41,754 bases of DNA, from assembly GCA_023663345.1 (NCBI GenBank), contig JAMPHR010000001.1, forward strand, positions 572,932-614,685, written 5' to 3'. Positions 26,953-33,813 of the stretch are shown here, piece after piece. This DNA is from Paenibacillus sp. (GTDB lineage Bacteria > Bacteroidota > Bacteroidia > Bacteroidales > Muribaculaceae). Each line of letters starts with the position of its first letter. Within the stretch, counting starts at the first letter, position 1. Made by a program: the position numbers and the translations under genes. Under the pieces are notes generated by a model, which saw nothing but the letters and a program-made list of their open reading frames with translations, was not told the origin of the DNA and searched no databases.

Positions 26953-27064
26953 CAAACTTCATCTGCGCACGTTTCAGCAACATGACAAATGTCTTTTTCT
27001 CCGACAAATCTCCTTCAGTAAGCCTCCTCAGGAATATGGCTGTTGGATATATTAACAAGTTCAT
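26894..27064 (-). CDS. possible small ORF or gene relic
   Basis: On the minus strand a 56-codon frame starts at ATG 27064. It encodes a protein-like basic helix (FLRRLTEGDLSEKKTFVMLL, then KRAQMKFDKL) and stops at 26894. It runs through repeat copy B and lies antisense to the leader of the SGNH gene. It may be the C-terminal relic of a lost gene; I cannot name a family. Confidence 0.25.
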   Translation of the reverse strand: MNLLIYPTAIFLRRLTEGDLSEKKTFVMLLKRAQMKFDKLKAQSLSSNSSRSNTHL

Positions 27065-27073
27065 ATACTTTTG
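27042..27073 (+). promoter_or_regulatory. promoter of the SGNH hydrolase gene
   Basis: GTTG (27042-27045) is followed after 20 nt by TACTTTTG (27066-27073). This is one mismatch from the full consensus, about 60 nt before the start codon. Confidence 0.55.
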
Positions 27074-27132
27074 TAATATGCTTCAAAGAATCGGCGAATG
27101 CACTGAATCGCAATAATCCAAAATACATGTAT

Positions 27133-27912
27133 ATGAAAAGAGAAACCCTTCTTCTAACAATAATGTTTTTAATATTACCCTTTATATCTTTCGGTATAAG
27201 AGGGGAGGAGAAATCTGATTCGGTCAGAGTGTTGTTCATCGGCAACAGCTACACCCATTATCACGACCTCCCGGGAATGGTGAAAGATATATCATCACGT
27301 GCGGGAATACATGAGAAGTTGAAAATCTCCACCACTTCGTTTACTCCAGGTGGATGCACATTGAAAAAACATCTCGACAACAAGGAACTGATATCTGCTC
27401 TTTCAAAAGGAGGATGGGATTTTGTGGTGATTCAGGAACAGAGCACAGCTCCTGCCGGACCTACTGAATCTGTAGTGCGCAATGTATATCCCTATGCCGC
27501 ACGTCTCGATAGTCTCGCACATGCCGGTAGTCCAGATGTAAAGGTGATATATTATATGACATGGGGGCATAAGGATGGATATGCCCACCCTACCTACCCG
27601 CTATGCCACACCTATGAGGGTATGCAGGATCGATTGATCACAAGCTATCTGGAGATGGCTCATGCAAACAAGGGTCTGTGTGCCCCTGTCGGAATAGCTT
27701 GGAAGAGAGTCAGATTGGAACGCCCGTACAATACCTTATATTGGCCAGACAGAAGCCACCCGTCTAAATTGGGAACTTATCTTGCCGCAAATGTGATATA
27801 TGCTACGATGCTCGGCAGACCATATCAATCCACTTTCACAGCCAATCTTGACCCGGAACTCGCGGAATATATCCAGCAGGTGGCACAACAGACGGTATCG
27901 AAATCAAGATAA
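27133..27912 (+). CDS. secreted SGNH/GDSL hydrolase (DUF4886-like)
   Basis: This 259-residue protein has a signal peptide (about 1-24). It shows GNSYT (37-41, nucleophile S39), GG(C) near residue 75, and a C-terminal D206-x-x-H209 in DRSHPSKLGTYLAA. Together these form the Ser-Asp-His set of SGNH esterases, and the pattern fits DUF4886. It probably removes an acyl group from a carbohydrate or other ester outside the cytoplasm; the substrate is unknown. ATG 27127 would add two residues, and the longer upstream frame would bury the signal peptide. It is a single-gene unit between copy B and a hairpin, with intermediate base composition. Confidence 0.8.
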   Translation: MKRETLLLTIMFLILPFISFGIRGEEKSDSVRVLFIGNSYTHYHDLPGMVKDISSRAGIHEKLKISTTSFTPGGCTLKKHLDNKELISALSKGGWDFVVIQEQSTAPAGPTESVVRNVYPYAARLDSLAHAGSPDVKVIYYMTWGHKDGYAHPTYPLCHTYEGMQDRLITSYLEMAHANKGLCAPVGIAWKRVRLERPYNTLYWPDRSHPSKLGTYLAANVIYATMLGRPYQSTFTANLDPELAEYIQQVAQQTVSKSR

Positions 27913-27928
27913 AGAGTGGAATAAAAAT

Positions 27929-27959
27929 AGAGAGAGACCGATGCCTCTCTCTTGCTTTT
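27929..27959 (+). terminator. terminator after the SGNH hydrolase
   Basis: AGAGAGAG (27929-27936) pairs with CTCTCTCT (27945-27952), and TGCTTTTG follows. Confidence 0.65.
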
Positions 27960-28093
27960 GACTGCTTAACCTGCAGTTTAAATCTTAAGTAAGTCTTAAA
28001 AATTAAACGCAATATGTATGTCTAAAAAAGCTTGCTCAATAAATCTTGTTCTTTATAGCTCTTTAGCTCTATGGTCTAAGAGAGCCTAAAGAT
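27960..28093. other. gene-free spacer
   Basis: AT-rich spacer with no credible frame. Its right end (28068-28093) is the left part of the repeat shared with copy B. With the remnant and repeat C it forms a 523-nt gap before the ATPase gene. Confidence 0.45.
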
Positions 28094-28218
28094 ATGTATT
28101 ACTTCTGAAAGAGCTTGTTGACGGCGAGTTTCAGGTCGGCGAGCATGGCCGAGGCGGGGGTGTGCAGAACGTGTGGATGAGCATGTTTCGCTCGATATTT
28201 CCGATGAGCATGTCGAAT
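28094..28218 (-). pseudogene. decayed 3' fragment of a diacylglycerol-kinase-like gene
   Basis: Positions 28094-28162 are identical over 69 nt to 30378-30446, including the stop codon of the intact kinase gene. Positions 28159-28218 match 30594-30653 with four differences. The two blocks join at a shared GGTG, implying a 151-nt deletion through microhomology. The fragment has the same orientation as the intact gene and cannot encode a functional enzyme. Confidence 0.85.
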
Positions 28219-28254
28219 GATTCTTGCAATACATTATTGCTCGGAATTGAAATT

Positions 28255-28357
28255 GCGCACCACCGCATGTAATAATTGATCTATATACACTCCGAAGGCA
28301 CAAAGCACTTCTGCCGTAAAAAAATTACGGCTCAGGCTTTGTGCCTTTAATTTATAT
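28255..28357. repeat. 103-bp palindromic dispersed repeat, copy C
   Basis: Near-identical to copy A (two differences seen). The outer arms AAGGCACAAAGC (28295-28306) and GCTTTGTGCCTT (28336-28347) enclose GCCGTAA/TTACGGC. The right arm contains the TTTG that serves as the -33 box of the ATPase promoter. Confidence 0.88.
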
Positions 28358-28368
28358 CATTATCTTTG
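28338..28368 (+). promoter_or_regulatory. promoter of the ATPase-TOPRIM pair
   Basis: TTTG (28338-28341), inside the palindrome arm, is followed after 19 nt by TATCTTTG (28361-28368). This is a full consensus match, about 67 nt before the ATG. Folding of the repeat as a cruciform would mask the -33 box. Confidence 0.7.
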
Positions 28369-28435
28369 CCGATGATAAATATCTGACCATAATCCACGGG
28401 ATGATGCACACATCCTTCCGTAATACCCACAAGCC

Positions 28436-29548
28436 ATGCTCAAGAAATTCAGCGTATCTAATTTCAAATGTTTCAAAGATAAAATCACCCTCGATCTTGG
28501 AGCCGTCAACGGCTACAACTTCAACTCCGAGGCTATCAAGAACGGCATTGTCAAGTCGGGTATAATCTACGGCCATAACGGATCGGGAAAATCCAATATC
28601 GCATTGGGCATATTTGATATAACCAAACACCTTACGGATCTTTCACGTCTTGATTTCAGATATTATCCCTATCTTAATGCCGATAGCTGTCAAGATCATG
28701 CTGATTTTGAATACACTTTCGTATTCGACGGGGTAGAAGTTGTGTACCGTTATTCCAAGTCGAGTTATGACACCCTTGTTTCCGAGGAATTGATTATTGA
28801 TTCCCAACCGGTGGTAACATTTGACCGCAGGTATTCTCAGGAATTCATCAGCCATCTCGATGGCACAAAAAACCTGAACAAGACCATCTCCCAACCTCAG
28901 CTATCTGCCATTAAATACATCCGTAACAACTCCGAACTGCCCGACGATAAAATCAACCGGACATTCAAGGCACTGTTCACATTTGTAGAGGGGATGTTAT
29001 TCTTCAAGTCGCTTGATGAACGTGTATATTTAGGGCGTCAACCTAAAAGCACCAGCCTATTCGACACCATAATTTCCAATGGTTTGCTTGCCGAATACAA
29101 TGATTTCCTTAGACAGGCCGGAATAGAATGTGACCTGGAGATTGCAGAAAAGAATGACGGAAAAACCATAGTACGCGTTTTCGAATCAGGCAAAAGAATC
29201 GAGATAGATGAGATATGGTCAACCGGCACAAGCAACCTCACACTATTCTTCTGCTGGTATCAGCAGGTGATCAATAATGAAGTCAGCTTCCTGTTCATCG
29301 ACGAGTTTGATGCGTTCTATCATTTCGACATTTCCCGAAGCATCATCAACCTGCTGAAGAATTCACCGGTACAGACCCTCCTCACCACCCATAATACAGC
29401 CAACATGACCAACTCCCTGTTGCGCCCCGACTGCTATTTCCTGATCCATCCCGACAGGATATCCCAGTTGTCACGACTTACCCACAAGGAACTCCGGGAA
29501 GCCCACAATATCGAAAAAATGTATAAAGCAGGCAGTTTCAATGGCTAA
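28436..29548 (+). CDS. AAA/ABC-type ATPase of a putative phage-defence pair
   Basis: This 370-residue protein resembles the AAA_15/AAA_21 ATPases of OLD/AbiL/RloA type. It starts with FSVSNFKCFKDKITLDL. Walker A is GHNGSGKS (46-53), Walker B FLFIDEFD (285-292), and the H-loop TTHN (317-320). The signature-like region is WSTGTSNL just before Walker B. There is no signal peptide, so it is cytoplasmic. The stop codon overlaps the start of the TOPRIM gene by 8 nt, the tight coupling expected of a sensor-ATPase plus effector. A defence role is inferred from family and context. Core housekeeping SMC-type roles are unlikely given its length and partner. Confidence 0.8.
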   Translation: MLKKFSVSNFKCFKDKITLDLGAVNGYNFNSEAIKNGIVKSGIIYGHNGSGKSNIALGIFDITKHLTDLSRLDFRYYPYLNADSCQDHADFEYTFVFDGVEVVYRYSKSSYDTLVSEELIIDSQPVVTFDRRYSQEFISHLDGTKNLNKTISQPQLSAIKYIRNNSELPDDKINRTFKALFTFVEGMLFFKSLDERVYLGRQPKSTSLFDTIISNGLLAEYNDFLRQAGIECDLEIAEKNDGKTIVRVFESGKRIEIDEIWSTGTSNLTLFFCWYQQVINNEVSFLFIDEFDAFYHFDISRSIINLLKNSPVQTLLTTHNTANMTNSLLRPDCYFLIHPDRISQLSRLTHKELREAHNIEKMYKAGSFNG

Positions 29549-30338
29549 CAAGATTCTTTTTGTAGTGGAAGGAGAGACGAAGGAACCTGCGATCCTATCG
29601 TCTCTGCCCACATTTATGCCTGATGAAAGCGAGAAAATCGTGTGGTGCAACCGCAATCATATATACAATTTTTACCAAAAGATCAACGAAGATCCTGACC
29701 TTGACATATTCTCACTCATAAAAGAAGAGAACCCCGATGGCCCGCTTAAGGAATATATCAGGGAGGATTTCGATCAGGTGTATATGTTCTTCGATTATGA
29801 CGGTCATGTAGGGCTTTCCCGCGTTTCTGATGAACCTCTTGGCGATGACATCATACAGTTGATGCTCGATCGGTTTGACAACGAGACCGAGGAGGGCAAA
29901 TTATTCATAAGTTATCCTATGGCAGAGGCATTGGAACATACACCTATCGATATGGCTGAGTTCCGGGATCTCACTGCAAAATGCAAGGGGATCAACTGTC
30001 CAAATAAAGAAACCTGTCCCGACAGAGAGAGTTGCAAAAAGGAACCTCACTACAAGAAGATTGTCAACCTGAACAAGCCTCTTAAGAAGCCAATCGCTGA
30101 TTATACGGATGCCGACTGGAAACGCATAGCCATGTTCCACATCTACAAAATGGAATATCTAATTAACGGCAACATGGATTTTCCGTCAGTACTCCATAGC
30201 CAGCAGAATATTTTCAAGCGCCAATTGGAGGAATATATATCCAGGCCTTGTCCTGTGGTTTCTGTTCTGAGCGGATTCCCGGCTTTCGTTCTCGATTACT
30301 ATGGAACATCCGTCAGAGAAAAATTAGAGGCTGTCTAA
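29541..30338 (+). CDS. TOPRIM-domain effector (RloB/AbiLii-like) with four-cysteine cluster
   Basis: This 265-residue protein begins with a TOPRIM-like strand and glutamate (ILFVVEGETKE, E10), followed by the DxD motif in MFFDYDGH (D85, D87). A conserved-looking ISYPMAEALEH follows (123-133). Residues 148-165 contain C-x4-C-x5-C-x5-C, a possible zinc site. TOPRIM partners of AAA ATPases in AbiL, RloAB and PARIS act as nucleases or tRNA-cleaving effectors, so a toxic effector held in check by the ATPase is plausible. It overlaps the ATPase gene by 8 nt and ends 44 nt before the converging kinase gene. RloB membership is a by-eye assignment. Confidence 0.7.
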   Translation: MANKILFVVEGETKEPAILSSLPTFMPDESEKIVWCNRNHIYNFYQKINEDPDLDIFSLIKEENPDGPLKEYIREDFDQVYMFFDYDGHVGLSRVSDEPLGDDIIQLMLDRFDNETEEGKLFISYPMAEALEHTPIDMAEFRDLTAKCKGINCPNKETCPDRESCKKEPHYKKIVNLNKPLKKPIADYTDADWKRIAMFHIYKMEYLINGNMDFPSVLHSQQNIFKRQLEEYISRPCPVVSVLSGFPAFVLDYYGTSVREKLEAV

Positions 30339-30382
30339 TAGACAACCTCCTTATGCTGTTTCTCCCAACACTTATCAATGTA

Positions 30383-31342
30383 TTACTTCTGAAAGAGCTT
30401 GTTGACGGCGAGTTTCAGGTCGGCGAGCATGGCCGAGGCGGGGGTGAGGAACGGTTTGAACGGAGGGAGAGAGTCGGGAGCGAACACTTTCAAACGGCGG
30501 TGATGGCACTTGATGTCAAGAGTGTCATCGAGCTGAAGCGGTTCGCCGTCGAGATGTGCGGCTCCGGGACTGGTGCGACGTATTGTAAGCGACGGTGTGC
30601 GAAACGTGTGGATGAGCATGTTTCGCTCGATATTGCCGATAAGCATGTCGAATCCTACAAGAGCGGTCGAAAGTGTGTTGCCGGCGTGGATTATAGTCAC
30701 GTCGAGCAGACCGTCATCTATAGTGGCGCTCGGCGCAATATAAGCGTTGTTGCCATACTGCGATGCGTTGCACACGGCCACAAGGAAAGCTTTCTCGGTG
30801 ATACGCTGTCCGTTGGCTGTGATTGTGTACAGTTCAGGCTCGTAATGGGCATAGGTCTGGAAAGTGCTCTGCAGATAGGTGAACTTGCCACGGCGTTTCT
30901 TCTCGGCAAAAGCCGCGCTCACAGCCGCGTCAAAACCTACACCAAACGTACAGAAGAATTTCAATCCGTTGACCGTAGCATAGTCGATACTCCTTGGATG
31001 CTCGTCGTGGATCACCTTTACCCCCTCGCGCACGTCGATGGGTATGCCAAGATGACGTGCCAGGCCGTTGCCCGATCCGCACGGAATAATACCGAGAGCG
31101 GTGTCGGAGCCACACAAGGCATCGGCCGTCTCATTGACAGTACCATCACCACCGGCGGCAAACACGGCATCATACCCCAACTCCACAGCCTCGCGGGCCA
31201 GGCGTGTGGCGTCACCGTGACATTGGGTATAGGTCGTCTCTATATCCCACCCTGCCGGGGAGAGCGTGTCGATTACATAACGGTCGAGTCCAGCCTTGCT
31301 GGCGGTTCCTGAGATGGGATTGATGATGAGGCGTGCTTTCAT
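30383..31342 (-). CDS. diacylglycerol/lipid kinase (YegS/BmrU family)
   Basis: This 319-residue protein contains the nucleotide-binding motif GGDGTVNE (64-71) and PCGSGNGLARHL (87-98), and a DGLLDV-type C-terminal domain with HLDGEP. It phosphorylates a lipid, probably diacylglycerol or a sphingoid/ceramide-type lipid as Bacteroidota make sphingolipids; the substrate is not determinable. A GTG at 31354 could add four residues, but I prefer the ATG at 31342. It lies 43 nt downstream of the small sorting-domain protein gene. Its 3' end is duplicated at 28094-28218 on the far side of the ATPase-TOPRIM cassette. Confidence 0.9.
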   Translation of the reverse strand: MKARLIINPISGTASKAGLDRYVIDTLSPAGWDIETTYTQCHGDATRLAREAVELGYDAVFAAGGDGTVNETADALCGSDTALGIIPCGSGNGLARHLGIPIDVREGVKVIHDEHPRSIDYATVNGLKFFCTFGVGFDAAVSAAFAEKKRRGKFTYLQSTFQTYAHYEPELYTITANGQRITEKAFLVAVCNASQYGNNAYIAPSATIDDGLLDVTIIHAGNTLSTALVGFDMLIGNIERNMLIHTFRTPSLTIRRTSPGAAHLDGEPLQLDDTLDIKCHHRRLKVFAPDSLPPFKPFLTPASAMLADLKLAVNKLFQK

Positions 31343-31385
31343 AGCGGTCGTCACATGTGAGGGGATCTTGATGATGGGTACAGGG

Positions 31386-31712
31386 CTAAATAGCTACACG
31401 TTTGGTGACATCCCCCACCTTTATTATATACATCCCTTTGGTAGAGAGTTGCATACGGTGGGTGCCTGCCGGTAGTGTTTCCTGGCAGACAAGTTGTCCG
31501 AGTATCGTGAACACCTTGACCGATGATTCCGACGGAATGGCCACGTAGACATATCCGTCGCTCACGGCCACTTCCACGGCATCGTCACCGGCAGTCGACA
31601 GCACACCGGCAAACACACCCACAGGTGCATCTACATTCTCCCAGTGCTGAGAAGCGCTGAGAGCTGTCACTCCCATGAGGATGATGGCAAGTATGATGAT
31701 GAGCCGTCGCAT
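31386..31712 (-). CDS. tiny secreted protein with T9SS type A-like C-terminal domain
   Basis: This 108-residue protein has a signal peptide (about 1-20). Almost all the rest (about 40-108) looks like a C-terminal sorting domain: VKVFTILGQLV, LPAGTHRMQL, KGMYIIKVG and a final KRVAI. Such domains normally sit at the end of large type 9-secreted proteins, so a protein with almost nothing before the domain is odd. It may be a truncated gene, a small secreted adaptor, or a non-T9SS beta protein. It has its own consensus promoter and is followed by the kinase gene. Confidence 0.65.
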   Translation of the reverse strand: MRRLIIILAIILMGVTALSASQHWENVDAPVGVFAGVLSTAGDDAVEVAVSDGYVYVAIPSESSVKVFTILGQLVCQETLPAGTHRMQLSTKGMYIIKVGDVTKRVAI

Positions 31713-31729
31713 TATCTATATTACAGATG

Positions 31730-31760
31730 CAAATTTAGTGATATTTTTTGCGTTTTCAAA
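31730..31760 (-). promoter_or_regulatory. promoter of the small CTD protein and kinase
   Basis: On the minus strand TTTG (31760-31757) is followed after 19 nt by TAAATTTG (31737-31730), a full consensus match. It overlaps the 3' end of the porin gene. Confidence 0.7.
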
Positions 31761-32823
31761 ACCGTATCACCATCTCGGCACAGATTTTGTCGCCCTCTCC
31801 GGCCGGAACCACGGCCCCAGAGCGATAGAAATACTTCTCGTAATCGAGCCTCACATCGCAATGCACCGCCTTGTAGGTATATGTGAGGGTAGCTCCGGCC
31901 GTGATGCGCTGGCGGGCGGGATGATTGGTGAAAAGCCGGCCTTCGTCATTGCGGTTTCCGTCGCTGTGGGCGGTCATGCCGTCCCAACGGGCCTGGAACG
32001 AAGCGCGGTTGAACACTCCCACTTTCACAGGCATGGCATAGTCGGCCCACACGAGCCATCCGTGGGCAGCCTTATGGGCATCGTGGGTGTAATGCTTGTT
32101 CATATATTCCCCCTCAAGAGTCCACCGGCCCGGAGTCCAGGTGACGGTAGCGTCCCACAGATTAATCCTTACCGAATCGGGAGCGACCGACTGTATTCCG
32201 GTGGCGATCTGCACGTTCCCGACACTATATACACCCTTGCCGGCATAACTCAACTCCTTGACCCACACCGCATGATCGGCCATGGCTGTGGGATTGAACA
32301 CACCACCCTCGAGCGACAGTTTCTGCCCCTCGGCCAAAGGCACTGCGTAAGAGAGTTTGGCTCCGACACCGCGCACATTGCATATCTGCTTGCCTATGAA
32401 CGAGCGATTTGCAAACACATAATTGGCAGGGGCCTTGAAACAATCGGTTCCGAACGGCAACCGGAACTGTCCGGCCTGGAACTTGAATCCTCCGCCGAGA
32501 CCTATGCGTCCCCAGGCATCGAGAATCTTCATCTTGCCACGGTCACACAGATCGGTCTGGATAAAATAGTCGATCGACGGGGCGATGAAACCGTTGAGCG
32601 TGACACGGGCATTTCTCACCTGGAAACGCGACCCGGCTCCGTCGAGATCAAGCTCATAGCGGGTGCGCAACGCACCGTGGATCTCGGGCACATAACTGAA
32701 CTCCTTCTCACCCGAGGCCGGGGCACTGTTCCCGGCGGCCACTGCATCGGCAGGTACCAATGATGACGCAAGCAAAATCAAAAGTCCCGACAGCACCTGC
32801 TTCGGGACATTGGTAAGACTCAT
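31756..32823 (-). CDS. phosphate-selective porin O/P-family outer-membrane protein
   Basis: This protein of about 355 residues has a signal peptide (about 1-30, ending DAVAA). The beta-barrel pattern matches the porin O/P family: RYELDLDGAGSRFQVRNARVTLNGFIAPSIDYFIQTDL near the start (shown here only for its key R-x-A-R and DYFIQ features), FQAGQFRLPFG, and a terminal phenylalanine (MVIRF). It would form an outer-membrane channel; phosphate selectivity cannot be inferred. An upstream in-frame ATG at 32856 would lengthen the n-region by eleven residues. It lies downstream of the ECF sigma gene, separated by a strong hairpin. Confidence 0.85.
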   Translation of the reverse strand: MSLTNVPKQVLSGLLILLASSLVPADAVAAGNSAPASGEKEFSYVPEIHGALRTRYELDLDGAGSRFQVRNARVTLNGFIAPSIDYFIQTDLCDRGKMKILDAWGRIGLGGGFKFQAGQFRLPFGTDCFKAPANYVFANRSFIGKQICNVRGVGAKLSYAVPLAEGQKLSLEGGVFNPTAMADHAVWVKELSYAGKGVYSVGNVQIATGIQSVAPDSVRINLWDATVTWTPGRWTLEGEYMNKHYTHDAHKAAHGWLVWADYAMPVKVGVFNRASFQARWDGMTAHSDGNRNDEGRLFTNHPARQRITAGATLTYTYKAVHCDVRLDYEKYFYRSGAVVPAGEGDKICAEMVIRF

Positions 32824-32890
32824 AGCAATAATCTTTTTACTTAGAAATGATGACATATTGATGATTGATGTACAATTGGTTCAGTCAGTG

Positions 32891-32917
32891 ACGGATACGG
32901 CTATATAGCCGTTCCGT
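32891..32917. terminator. hairpin between the sigma factor and porin genes
   Basis: ACGGCTATATAGCCGT (32897-32912) is a perfect palindrome. The flanking ACGGA (32891-32895) and TCCGT (32913-32917) extend the pairing with a single bulged base. No T-run follows, so it may be an operator or RNA-processing stem rather than a terminator. Confidence 0.5.
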
Positions 32918-32950
32918 GGAGGCGAGAGGAGTCGTAGCTGTACATAGCGG

Positions 32951-33541
32951 TCACACGGCAAGAACGATATTGTTCTTTTCCGCCAGATTCCGCATATTGA
33001 TGATAGCATAGCGCATACGTCCGAGAGCGGTGTTGATGCTCACCTTGGTGGCATCGGCTATCTCCTTGAACGACATGTTGCGGTAGAAGCGCATCACCAG
33101 CACCTCGCGCTGAGGATCGGGGAGCGACATCACCAGCCGGCGCAGATCCTCGTCGATCTGGAGGCTCACCATCTCGTCCTCGACAGTGCCGTCACACAGG
33201 TCACGGCGGTTGAGGAGATCGGCTCCTTCATCGTCGGTCGAGAGAGTGTTCTCAACCTTCTCCTGACGGAAGTAATCGATGATGAGATTGTGGGCTATGC
33301 GGGTGAGCCAGCCCGAGAACTTGCCGTGTTCGGCATACCGTCCCTGGCGTATGGTCATTATGGCCTTGACAAATGTCTCCTGGAAGATATCGTCAGCGAG
33401 GTCCTTGTTCTTCACAATGTGAAGTATATATGTAAAGACCCTGTTTTTATGACGCTCAAGCAGGATGTCAAACGCTTCGTTACTATCATTGGCGTAAGCG
33501 GCGACCAGTTCGCGGTCGGTGAGCTTAGTCAAGTCTTGCAT
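32951..33541 (-). CDS. ECF-type RNA polymerase sigma-70 factor
   Basis: This 196-residue protein has region 2 at about 20-95 (LADDIFQETFVKA, FSGWLTRIAHNLIIDYFR). Region 4 at about 130-185 contains LPDPQREVLVMRFYRNMSFKEIADATKVSINTALGR-like helix-turn-helix residues. No anti-sigma gene is adjacent. It may direct the porin or genes elsewhere. The lack of a FecR-type partner argues against a SusC-linked signalling role. It is preceded by an ATTG-N20-TACTTTTG promoter on the minus strand. Confidence 0.93.
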   Translation of the reverse strand: MQDLTKLTDRELVAAYANDSNEAFDILLERHKNRVFTYILHIVKNKDLADDIFQETFVKAIMTIRQGRYAEHGKFSGWLTRIAHNLIIDYFRQEKVENTLSTDDEGADLLNRRDLCDGTVEDEMVSLQIDEDLRRLVMSLPDPQREVLVMRFYRNMSFKEIADATKVSINTALGRMRYAIINMRNLAEKNNIVLAV

Positions 33542-33666
33542 TGCAGTTATTCTTTATTTTGAGTTGAGTAGAGATGTTTTCTATAGGCTGATCGCTGGTT
33601 AAGATATAGACGATGTTAAATTTTCCTAAAACGCGAATTCCACACAATAAATGGAAATCCGTTATG

Positions 33667-33698
33667 CAAAAGTAGCAAAAAACCGCCAATGCGACAAT
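33667..33698 (-). promoter_or_regulatory. promoter of the ECF sigma gene
   Basis: On the minus strand ATTG (33698-33695) is followed after 20 nt by TACTTTTG (33674-33667), one mismatch from consensus. Confidence 0.55.
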
Positions 33699-33763
33699 GT
33701 TCTTAGCATAATTTAACCACCAAAGAAAAGCACTTAGGTATGGGAATATTAAAGAATTATTCG

Positions 33764-33771
33764 TTACTTTG
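33764..33771 (+). promoter_or_regulatory. -7-like element for the prolyl oligopeptidase gene
   Basis: TTACTTTG differs at one base from TAnnTTTG and lies 42 nt before the chosen ATG. No -33 box is evident. Confidence 0.4.
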
Positions 33772-33813
33772 CATTGTGAATACCAGGATAAACCCAATCT
33801 GATAAACCAAAAA

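Noticed and set aside
24694-28357. CRISPR array
   Set aside because: The repeats are long, few and irregularly spaced, with genes between them; no regular short repeat-spacer unit and no cas gene was seen.
24694-30382. Insertion sequence or prophage carrying the accessory genes
   Set aside because: No transposase, integrase or phage structural gene is present, and no terminal inverted repeats bracket the zone. Only repeats and gene debris support mobility.
30248-32763. Long plus-strand frames at 30248-31312 and 31675-32763
   Set aside because: Both are opposite genes with strong motifs (lipid kinase, porin) and translate to motif-free sequence.
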